Shown here: positions 44,121-64,000 of the stretch, piece by piece
Position numbering within the stretch: the stretch's first letter is position 1
How the letters are laid out: every line of letters starts with the position of its first letter
Origin: Amaranthus tricolor
Taxonomy: Eukaryota; Streptophyta; Magnoliopsida; Caryophyllales; Amaranthaceae
DNA: 64,000 nt
Reading direction: 5' to 3'
NCBI RefSeq assembly: GCF_026212465.1
Contig: NC_080062.1
Location: 1,231,501 to 1,295,500, forward strand
Translations under genes and position numbers: made by a program
Notes under the pieces: generated by a model
Seen by the model: only the letters and a program-made list of their open reading frames with translations
Databases searched by the model: none
What the model was told of the DNA's origin: nothing

Positions 44121-45771
44121 TTTTTTTTTGTTGTTTTATATCTTGTTAACTCCTTTTTTCTTTTTGTTTTTTTAGTTCCTCAATGAATGGCCCAGTCGAT
44201 TCGCTCCAGTGGCTAGACTACCTCCTTCGCTCGCGGATTTGAACCCCCGTCAACAACATGCGTTAGAAATATATCTTAATGATTGTAGAGATTTATTTGC
44301 CGAATGACAAATTTTTAAAGGGCATGGCTCTTCATAGTCTGTACTAAAACTATGTTACATTAATGATTGTATTTATTTTCGTTAACGCTATTTACATCGC
44401 ATTTAATTCATGATTACGTCAATGCTTTTAATAATTTACATCGTAATTATACACAATGAATGTCTTCTATATTTTCTATAACAAACACTATACACAGTAC
44501 TATTACTATGAACTACATACAAAATGAATCTCGTGTATAATTTTTATAATACAACTAAATAATGATTTATACAACACGTAAGACTATGGAGTATCTAAAT
44601 TTACAGCATCGTCAGCGGTGTTATTAGTTGGTGGTGGTTGTGGCCCGCGTAGATTATTCCAGAGCCTAATCCTCGTAGTGAAATGTGTCTCAATATGTCT
44701 GGTGAAATCGTCAACTGCTTCTCTCCAACGTTGATGGATGGGCGGCAGTGGGGCTGAATCGTCGTTCATAAAAGTTGAACAAAATGATTTCCATTCACCC
44801 AACATATATGTATAACTTTATTTACACTATGCACGCCCAGTGCTTTTCTTAATGGAAGAATCAGACAGTTGTATTGCGAATCACCGTCAGCAGAATCATA
44901 ATAAGCAATGCCAATGTTAAGAAACATTGCTGCAGAGTACAATGCCATCGGTGCATCCATCCAGTGAACAAAAGGAGCAGGTCCATTGCTGTGTGAACCT
45001 AGTCTGAATATAGCCTCGTCTAACGACACCTGGGATAGATACAAACTCAGGTATTGTTCTCTGTTCATTTGCATTTCCATACACATAGCACGTCTTAAAA
45101 GAGGCCATGCTTCCTCGCCTCCCAGCTCTGTGACGACAATAGCTCTAAATTCACAGTTACCTTCACCTAACACATCAATCCAGTCAAACAAGTAAGGTGG
45201 AAGGATGTATGGGATGTGATTAGGCCATGAAAACTGTGAAAAATCGCGACCTCCTGGATCATCTGCAATAATTGAAAATAAAGTAAATACGATGAAGTTG
45301 TAACAAATGAAAGTAAATAATGAAAGGAAAGTCATGTACCAGACAAATTGAAACTAAACTTAATTCCAACTGATGATTGCGTATCTCGACCACTGGATCT
45401 GCCACTGGATCTCCCGCGGGATGAAGATCTAGAGCCTCGACCACGAGAAGATGATCTAATATATTCAAATGCACTTTTATTTCTTCTCATGGTTTTGCTT
45501 GTGCTTGGTCTTCCCTTTCTAGGTGGACTTGCGTAAGGCTCAGGTATTTCGGCTCCATCAGGGTGCAGTTCATACTCAAGTACTTGAGACATTCGGCGTA
45601 TAACTGCGGGATCAGATTTTAGAACTTCATCTACCAGAGATTGAAAGTACTCTTTGTCATTGGCGTTGGCGAATCGTACTCCTTCGTTTGTCTCGTGTCC
45701 TACCTCTGTGTACCTCAAAGTGCTCCAGAATTGATGAATGTCATCCACATACAAAGCTCCGTGCGAACCGA

Positions 45772-45996
<225 letters not shown>

Positions 45997-47689
45997 CAAG
46001 CACACGGCAATCCATGTGTGTGTTGAAGTACACAACCGCATTTGTTCAATACAAAATCACCCAATTCTAACATACGGTTATACTCAAGCTGGAGCTGCTT
46101 CAAGGCATAGATAGATACGTGGCAATATAAAGGTCTAAAGAAATGTTGTCGCAAAGACGTTGCTACAGAATTCATGGATTCCTGTAGCGCTTGTCGGATC
46201 CTGGCTTGTTGATTTGTAATTTGTGCGTGTGCCCTTTTAAACAGGGTATCGAATGAGCTATTACCTCTACCAAGGTAATACTTGAAAGACGAGTGTTGGC
46301 TTTCAACTCTGCTGGTAGTCTGGTTACCCATGTGCAAACAATCATTCGTCCATGCACGCACAAATTTCTCTCTAAGTGGAATCCATGTTCCAGCCAGATA
46401 CCGAACGACCTTTCTGTTCCTAACCTACCACGTATTCACGATCGCTTGCCATCTATGTTCAAATTCGCCAATAGTAGAACTTTCAACCAGGGGGTTCCAT
46501 CTACCTGTCCTGAAAATTTGTCCTTGTTGATATTTTTTTCCGCCACACAACTTGTCCACCATGTTCTCTACGTCGTTTGCAACATGCCAAATGCATAACA
46601 AATGCCGCACATCTACATTAAAGACAACATTCAACGTAATTAATACATAATCAATAGATAAAACTACAATAATTAATCAGCAAAACCTTTTTACCTGGGA
46701 AGACGTCACGAATAGCTGCAGATAAACCTTCATCTTGATCGGTAACAATGACGCTAGGAGTCTGAGCTGTGCCGAAAATATCTCTCAATCCCTGCAAAAC
46801 TCTAGAATACGACACAGCCGCCTCATCTCGCATCAAACAAAACACAACCAAGAAGTTGTGATTGGTTGGCGTCATTCCGATCACTTCGCACAGTGGCACT
46901 TTTGTTTATTCGTTTTATACGTTGTATCTATCAATACAACATAGGGCCACGTACGTATCATTTGAATAGAGATGGGATTTGCAACTAATAATCTGCACAA
47001 TTGCCCATCGCTATCCAAGTCTGTCCAGACCACATAATTAAGTTCTGTGGCCATATGAAGACAGTGTTGAAGGGGAGTCCTACCCTCCATTTCTTCTCTC
47101 CTTATTGATTGCCTAATATTATATATTTGATTCATACTAGCATAAAAACCAGGAAAATTATCTCTAATTGCATTCATAATAAAGGCCGGTTGCATTTCGG
47201 TTGCACTAAGTTGTCGTATGTGCTCCCGAGGACCCGAATATCTACATTGATCCTATTGGCCCTTACATGACCGTCTCTGTACACTAAGAACGGGTGGTTA
47301 TGTCTTCCTTTTTCGCCAGGACACACCCTTACCGTCCAAGGTCTTTCTCCTGGTTTACGACTACTTGCTACAATCAAAAATTTACACCCGCAACATCTAC
47401 TTTTGGAACCAGGTTGGGCAGCGTTATCTAGATTATGTAAATCACCCCTAATATTACCATAGCGGTGACATCTTAAATAAACACTAACTCTAGAACGTCC
47501 TTCTTTTTTTTATAGGAAGCACGTGTAAATTGAAAACCAATTGTTATTGCTATCGCATCGGCCCAACTATGTAATTCATCTACGAAAATAAATTCTCTAT
47601 CCGTAACAAAGCTACCGGAGTAATCTACGTTGTCTCCGAAGTTTTCAAACTCCTGCAAATTTCAAATAAAATAAATATAAATTCATTAC

Positions 47690-47794
47690 ATTAATAATGA
47701 AAATAAAGATAATATTAATAACAAAAATTAATTTAAATACTAATACTAAAAATAAATAATAATAATAATAATAAGAATAATAATAATAATAATA

Positions 47795-47858
<64 letters not shown>

Positions 47859-47962
47859 TAATAATAATAATAATAATAGTAATAATAATAATAATAATAA
47901 TAACATTAATAATCATAATAATAATAATAATAACAATAATAATAATAACAAAAATAATACTG

Positions 47963-48037
<75 letters not shown>

Positions 48038-48110
48038 TTAATAATGATAATAATATTAATAATAATAATAAAATTAATAATTATAATAACAAATAAAAAT
48101 ATAATAATTT
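47690..48110. repeat. (AAT)n-rich tract
   Basis: Triplet AAT/ATA repeats in intron 1 of the transposase gene, mirroring the TTA tract on the other side of the element. Confidence 0.95.
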
Positions 48111-48120
48111 AAAAAAAAAA

Positions 48121-48275
48121 AATTTGAATCGCACAAAATTAGGCGACTGGACCATGGTTCAGTCGCACAAAACTGGGCGACTGGACCATGGTTCAGTCAC
48201 CTGATTTTGTGCAACTGAACCATGGTCCAGTCGCATATTTTTTTGCGACTGAACCGTGGTCTAGTACATCAGTTT
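48121..48275. repeat. Palindromic tandem motifs, right subterminal region
   Basis: Alternating direct and inverted copies of GGCGACTGGACCATGGTTCA (ACCATGGT is palindromic) occur five or so times. The cluster could fold into several hairpins. It lies within intron 1 of the transposase gene, about 390-540 bases from the right end. Confidence 0.8.
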
Positions 48276-48655
48276 TATGCGATTTTTTTTTAAAAAAAAA
48301 AAATTACACCGATACAAATCGAAAAATTTAAGTACCGGATCCGATTCGTAGTCGCTTTCGTTAGCCATAGTTAAACGATTACAAGAAACAACTTGTTTTA
48401 CACCGAATAACGTTTTTAGAGAGATAGTACCGTGTTTGAATTCGTATATGATACAATAACGCGTCTGAGAATTCCATATGTATAGAGAAATCTTCGTCAT
48501 TATAGTGTTAATAGTATTATTAAGCGTAATTTACATTTGTTAATTAAGTATTAAGTCCAATGGCAATTTTGTAATTTTTTAAACTTAAGGGGCAAAATAG
48601 TAATTTTGAGAGGTCGGTGGCGATAAAATGAAAAAGGGTGGCGATGTTTAATAAC

Positions 48656-48659
<4 letters not shown>

Positions 48660-48747
<88 letters not shown>
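48660..48747. repeat. (TA)n microsatellite, right of the 10.1-kb element
   Basis: About 88 bases of AT dinucleotide. It is the continuation of the tract at 38058-38567. Confidence 0.97.
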
Positions 48748-48751
<4 letters not shown>

Positions 48752-49823
48752 ATCATAAAACGTTAATTTTGATTTTGAAATGCTAAAAGTTGTAATGTTC
48801 TGAAAACAACTACATCAACCACTAAACGCTACTTAAAATGTTATTTAGCCAAACAATTACTATTCACAAATTCCTGTGTGGAGACGGTCTCACCATGAGA
48901 CCATCATACAAGGGTTGAATAGCCCAACTAATATAATTATTAACATACGTGCTTCTTGTTTTGTGGTCGTTTCACTGAAAAATGCTTTTTCACAAAAATA
49001 ACTCATTATTATTTTATCCTTATTATTAAACTTCTATGCAGACAACGCTCTAAATACGCAAATGATAACTTAAAAATAACCCAAATTCAATTAAGGCAAA
49101 CCATAACACCAATTTTTCTCACTTGTAAGAAATCCAAATGAATAAAATCAAAGTGAGTCACACCAACATTGAAATTATTTGTTGATGTTAGGAAAAGCAG
49201 GAGACAAGAAGTTCAAGCATATAAATCATTACTCTATTGATTTTACATTAATTTGTGAACAAACTATTTGCCATCCTTATCTTGTTTGCCATCCTTTTTT
49301 CAACCCCTATCTAGCCAAGGAATTTCAACAAACTATTTTATCATTGAAATAAATTTATATAATTTGTCTATTTCTCTAATTGATGACTTTGAAATTATAA
49401 ATAAATACTTTAAGGCTATAAGTAATTATTTTAAAGTTATAAGTGATCACTTTAACACTATAAAAATTAATCACATTAAAATCTTGAATAATCACTTTAA
49501 GGTTATAAGTAATGACTTTAAGACGACAATAAATGTAAAGATAATCTCACCATAAAACCATCTTATTTGAGAATTTATGAATATATAATGGAAAAATAAA
49601 AAAAAATGAATATATAATGATAATTTTCGGAGAAATAAGAGAAATATATATATAAAAAAAAAAAAAAAAAAAACTAAATTTTGTAGGTCAGAGCATAACT
49701 TTCAAGTGCTCAAATTTTTATCCAATTTTTAATGTAAAATACACCTCAAAAATCGTACTTTTAAATTTAAATTGATTGATAAAAATTATATGTCCATACT
49801 CGTTTAATTCTCTATCTCCAATA
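48748..49823. other. Upstream flank of the right-hand malectin gene
   Basis: Follows 15712-16653 closely. It includes the promoter region: 'tttaattctctatctccaat' directly precedes the ATG and is shared with the genes at 16654 and 21820. No clear TATA box was assigned. Confidence 0.55.
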
Positions 49824-57006
<7,183 letters not shown>

Positions 57007-58632
57007 TTCAAATATGTTATGTGAAAAATTGTCTCTATCAGTTGCACATATATTATAAACGGAGGAAGTAGAAATTCCAACCACAACCATATGTTTTGTG
57101 AGAAATTGTCTCTATCAGTTGCAAGTATATAATAAACGGAGGAAGTAGAATTCTAGCCATAACCATAAGCATAATAAGTTGGAGCTCCATCGACCACTGG
57201 TCTGATCACGCACTTACCTGCTTCAGGCATGTCATATATAGGTTCAAGCCATGTTTGATCTAGTGCTAACTATTGATAGAATATATAACGTACATATCTT
57301 GAGGCTTTAATATTAATTTAAGCTTTTGGTTGTAACTTCAAGATATATTATATATTTTATCGGTTGATAAATTATTCAATAGAATATCCCAAGATTTTAG
57401 ATATTGATTTGGGTTAAGTATCCTATCATTAGTTCAGATTAGAGTTAATTACCTAGATTGAATTTACTACTATAATAACAATATTATTTTTGAGATTAGA
57501 TTTACTACTTGGAAAATATCTATTTGCTACTGTGTTGATCACTTTTGTGATTTCGAAAACCCTGACATCATCCTGGCCCTTCTATGTATTTTGAAAAAAT
57601 ATATAACTGGATTGATTTATGTCTAAGTAGTGTAATGCTCTCGCGTCTTTTAAATTTGTTACATCATGATTTCCAATGTGATGACATTTTGGCTAAAATA
57701 TAATAAAATGCAAAGAACAGAGGAATGTTTAATGGTTATCATTTTCATCATTATTTCTTGCAAATGTTTCACTAAACAAATCTTGGTTGCACATTGTAGG
57801 ACGTGAACACGGTCTAACCAAAATCATGATCATCTTCATCATACTTGGTAAATTCATCATTTCCTATCCATCTTTGCTCTACTTAAGAAGTTTTAGATTT
57901 TCCTTTCAACTCTTATTCGCAATTAGTAACAGTGAACAACTTCGTGTTAAAAACACCTGCTGCCTCCTTTTTTTGAACAAAGGAGACCTGAGATACAAAC
58001 CCAAATCTAACATCATATCAGAATTTGTACATGTTAAAGTGTCCATTATTATTCACATGTATATCATTCAACATCAGAAAAAGAGAAATAGAATATACAA
58101 ATTTATAAACTAGAAGAATAATTTCAACTACACTATAAATTATCGTAAACGTTCTTCGAACTTATAAGTAGATTACAAAAATTCAATATTCTAAACAAAA
58201 ATTATAAAAAAAGAACCCTAAAAATTCTACCCAAATTAGAAACTAATTCAATTAAATTAAAAAAGTAAACTAATTTATAGAGAATTTGGACAATAAAAAT
58301 TAGCCTTGGTTATAACTTGAAATTCAGGCCTCCCATTTTGAATGTTTCGCTTTCATTTAATATTATTTTCTATATTCCAGCAAAACTATCAAACAACTTT
58401 ACACAGTGCAGTGGCATGCCTACCACATTTGTTGGTGTAGGTTGTGACTTTGATTCCAGCAAAGCTTATATTTTTTTTTTCCTAAGAGATGGGGTTACAT
58501 GTGAACCCCATGCTAACGAACGTGGTACACCTATGTTTTTACTTCAATTTTTATTTGAATTGTCCAGACTCATTTTTTCAGCTTGTGGTCTTACCAGTAA
58601 AGCTAACTCCTATGTGAATATTTTCTTTTCAG
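57007..58632. other. LRK10L upstream region
   Basis: Equivalent of 27752-29150. It includes the paired 76-bp-type repeat (57013-57165) and the conserved possible signal start near 57824. Just before the kinase exon, 58365-58620 keeps a coding-like stretch (FTQCSGMPTTFVGVGCDFDS ... ACGLTSKANS) that runs in frame into the kinase exon without an ATG of its own. It may be a remnant of the cysteine-rich ectodomain. Confidence 0.5.
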
Positions 58633-59759
58633 GAATTGGAATAGGCATATGTATGTTAATTGCACTAATCCTCTTGTACAAAAAAATGAACTCGCTGATC
58701 GAGAAAAGTAAAGAAATTGAAACATTGTTGAAACAACATGGTTCCCTCGGTCCAAAGAGGCATACTTATGCAGATTTGAAGAGAATTACAAACTCCTTCA
58801 AAATCAAGCTAGGTGAAGGAGGTTACGGTATTGTATACAAAGGAAAACTAGATTGTGGGGATCAAGTGGCAGTGAAAATTCTCAAGAGATCATCGAATCG
58901 AGATATGGATATGGTGGAATTCATCAATGAAGTTGCAAGTATCGGAAACACCAATCATAAGAACATTGTGAAACTCCTAGGCTTCTGTTACGAGGGTTCA
59001 AAACGCGCTCTTATATATGACTACATGCCTTGCGGATCTCTTGAAAAGTTCACACATGGGGGCAGAGACGAAAACAATCAACAACTCTCATGGAAAAGTT
59101 TATTTGAAATCGCGATTGGGATTGCAAGAGGGCTAGAGTACTTGCACCAAGGGTGCAACACGAGAATATTACACTTTGACATTAAGCCCCAAAACATTCT
59201 ATTAGACGAGAATTATTGCCCCAAGATATCTGATTTTGGCCTGGCTAAGATATGCCCACAAAAGGACAGCATAATTTCGATGTCAGAAGCCAGAGGAACT
59301 GCAGGGTACATTGCTCCTGAGGTTTTCTTCAAGAGATTTGGCGGAGTTTCTCATAAATCAGATGTTTATAGTTACGGAATGTTGGTTTTAGAAATGATTG
59401 GGTGTCGAAAAAATATTGATGCGAAAGTGGAACATAGTAGTGAGCAGTATTTTCCGCATTGGATTTACAAGCAACTCGAGGAAGTTGAAGAGATCGATCA
59501 AATCGACACCACAAACAACAACGAGGGATCAGTACTCAAAAGGAAGATGGTTGTAGTGGGTTTATGGTGCATACAAACCAACCCCTTCACCCGACCAAAT
59601 ATGACTCGAGTTGTAGAAATGCTCGAAGGAACACTCGACTTGCTGCAGATTCCTCCGATTCCATCTCTTGCTTCTCCTTTGAGATCACACGAAATTTCTA
59701 CCACTCTAGATGAAATCTCATTAGGTGGACTTTTTTGTATCCTCCATTTCATGTTCTAG
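58633..59759 (+). CDS. LRK10L/PR5K-like receptor kinase, TM + kinase exon
   Basis: Almost identical to the exon at 29151: acceptor TTCTTTTCAG, transmembrane helix (IGIGICMLIALILLY), GEGGYGIVYKG, VAVKIL, HFDIKPQNILLD, DFGLAK, GTAGYIAPE and the RPNMTRVVEMLEG end. The frame is open back to 58317, where it takes in possible ectodomain scraps but no ATG-led signal peptide. One extra T near 59736 changes the last residues to GGLFCILHFMF before TAG at 59757-59759; the other two copies end GGLFVSSI. The kinase domain itself is intact, and the HFD motif marks the usual non-RD type of this class. Confidence 0.8.
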
Positions 59760-60085
59760 TTAGACAATGTAGCCATTATAGTGAGCTTTTTAGCTTTGTG
59801 TAAATGATTGTCTCCAATAAGTGCAACATAATTTGCTAGTTAATTCGCTTATGTTATATTTGGAAACGATGATTATTGGTTTAATTTCATGTTTGGCAAA
59901 TCAATGAATTCAATTTTGAATTGAAGTCATTTCTACCATTGTATTAAAAGTAGATAAAGTTAAGAATGTGAGAATGATTCACAATCTTGTTATTTTCAAA
60001 TTCTTTCTTTATGATTTCACAATTGAAATTTACAATTTGAAATGAATTTATTAGTTCCAAACACAACTTTAGGAAATCACCATCG

Positions 60086-60270
60086 ATGATTTTATTCTTC
60101 TCCGCAATTTCTTGAAGTTGTAAAACAAACTGTAGGCCCCAACCAACATCCCCAACCGATGGACGTTCGCTACCTTGATTGCGTACGCAATAAGCTCGGG
60201 AATAATCTCACCGAATTTGCTTAGACAATGACTGCAATTTGGCCTTTTAAATTCGGGTCTATGATAATAT
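60086..60270 (-). pseudogene. Antisense CrRLK1L kinase-tail scrap, third copy
   Basis: Same sequence, order and orientation as 499-682, with the same frame breaks. Minus-strand words include DPNLKGQIA and [20 protein letters not shown]. Confidence 0.75.
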
Positions 60271-62914
<2,644 letters not shown>

Positions 62915-64000
62915 ATATGACGATCTCTTGCTCAATGGATTGAAGATTTTCAAGTTGAACTCTTCAAATGGTTTTCTTGCCGCACCAAATCCTAATATCC
63001 TTATGAATTTAACATCTTTACAAGGTAATAATCGATCGTCGAATAGTTCTCATCATTTAATACCGATTATCGGAGGAATCCTTGGTGCTATTCTAGTAGT
63101 CGCACTCATATCATCAATATATTTCATAATCATTTTCCGAAGAAAAAAGGAGAAACAAAAATTCATGAAAACAATGAGCAAAGATGATACTAGCAAGCTT
63201 AAGTGGATTTCGCCGTTGGATGATTCTGGATCTAATGCAACTACCGCTAGTGTGATTTCTTCTCTGTCGTCCGATCTTTGTCGACGTTTTTCATTTGCGC
63301 AAGTTAAAGTTGCTACAAACGATTTCGACGACGATTTGATCATAGGAACCGATGGGTTCGGTAAAGTTTACAAGGGTTCAATAGATGATGGAGCCACTAT
63401 TGTGGCCATAAAACGTCTTACGACAACATCGAAGCAAGGCGCTCGCGAGTTTGAAACAGAAATCGAGATGCTATCGAGACTACGTCACGTACATTTGGTG
63501 TCCTTAATCGGATATTGTGACGAACACGGTGAAATGATCATAGTTTACGAGTATATGCCACGTGGCACTCTTCGAGATCACTTGTTGTACAAGAATCCCG
63601 AGAGAAGCGAGAACCATACACCATTGTCGTGGAAGCAACGACTTATGATTTGTCTTGGATCAGCTCGCGGTTTGCACTATCTTCACGCGGGTGCTAAACA
63701 ATTGATTATTCATCGAGATGTCAAGTCTACGAATATTCTTCTTGATGATAAGTGGACGGCCAAAGTCTCAGACTTTGGCCTTTCAAAGGTAGGACCCACT
63801 CCTGATGAAATGGGTCCTACCCATGTTAGTACCGCTGTCAAAGGAAGTGTTGGATATTTAGATCCAGAGTACTATCGACGTCAACAGTTGACAGAGAAAT
63901 CAGATGTATACTCCTTCGGAGTTTTGTTGTTCGAGGTTTTATGTGCTCGATTTGCGATGAACCCTAATCTACCCAAGCAACAAGTGAACTTAGCCGTGTG
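62915..64000 (+). CDS. CrRLK1L (FERONIA-like) TM + kinase exon, runs off the window
   Basis: The frame is open from the acceptor (AG at 62913-62914, same phase as exon 2 donors) to the window edge. It encodes [14 protein letters not shown], the transmembrane helix ([20 protein letters not shown]), a juxtamembrane segment and the kinase: [43 protein letters not shown]. Neither lesion of the copy at 5877 is present (TAC at the stop site; GCCGTG at the frameshift site). The glycine loop reads [11 protein letters not shown] instead of [11 protein letters not shown], so the second invariant glycine is Asp, which may weaken ATP binding. The nearest malectin exons are those of the gene at 49824, on the far side of the LRK10L gene. 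Confidence 0.85.

Larger units (their letters stand above)
40620..44307 (+). pseudogene. Plant mobile domain (PMD/MAIN-like) gene, broken
   Basis: Three exons are visible: 40620-41970, 42054-42473 and 44176-44307 (donors CAG|GTATTG and TAC|GTGAGT; acceptors GCAG and TTTTAG). After a variable basic N-terminal region the PMD fold appears: ALISAFVERWQPDTNTFHMP, EWTIMLHDVQRILGI, YYMTIVGSILLADKTR, WGAVTLAYLYRQLGMASR, VEWTPYN and EVYLPERTLRQIGFMQ. Three lesions are seen: a TAA at 41298-41300, a base loss in the G run at 41374-41378, and another shift near 41500-41545. PMD proteins include Arabidopsis MAIN/MAIL1, and many PMD genes travel in transposons. Codon use is clearly GC-richer than the surroundings. 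Intron 2 holds a nested Pack-MULE; without it the intron would be about 98 bases. Confidence 0.85.

Overview
This is nuclear DNA from a flowering plant, almost certainly a eudicot. The evidence is spliced genes with GT-AG introns, plant-only receptor kinase families (CrRLK1L/FERONIA-like and LRK10L-like), a plant mobile domain (PMD) gene, plant Mutator, PIF/Harbinger, hAT-like and copia elements, and very long (TA)n microsatellites. An order-level guess of Caryophyllales rests only on the general look of the repeats and is weak. No tRNA, rRNA, CRISPR or bacterial-type feature was seen.

The host sequence is an imperfect cluster of one repeated unit: [malectin-like exon 1 - intron - malectin-like exon 2 - intron - short exon 3] - [LRK10L-type kinase] - [antisense scrap of a CrRLK1L kinase tail] - [(TA)n] - [a second exon 3 carrying TM + kinase]. 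The left edge (1-7439) holds the end of one unit. A strongly decayed unit lies at 12.6-15.7 kb. A broken malectin gene lies at 16.65-20.04 kb. A unit with an intact malectin gene lies at 21.8-34.2 kb, and another at 49.8-64.0 kb, running off the right edge. The LRK10L tail recurs at 1, ~30105 and ~59590.

Both better preserved malectin genes have open reading frames after splicing but end in a short exon 3. One (21820-27751) would make an ectodomain with a transmembrane helix and no kinase. The other (49824-57006) would make an ectodomain with neither. The kinase-bearing exon 3 copies lie downstream, beyond the LRK10L gene: one has a stop and a frameshift (5877-7439), one is cut by a deletion (33765-34143), and one is open to the window edge (62915-64000) but has an altered glycine loop. 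The splice phases match, so the LRK10L gene may sit inside a long CrRLK1L intron.

Mobile DNA makes up much of the rest: two solo LTRs with 5-bp duplications; a 2.27-kb PIF/Harbinger derivative in an intron; a 721-bp Mutator-type element in a signal-peptide exon; a ~10.1-kb Mutator-like element (38568-48659) carrying a broken PMD gene and a broken MULE transposase-OTU gene, with a 1.6-kb Pack-MULE holding an IKU2/RLK7-like LRR fragment nested in the PMD intron; a hAT-like element; a small MITE; and a 2.84-kb copia element that keeps only gag-protease. Four of these elements sit inside (TA)n tracts, which look like preferred or tolerated landing sites.
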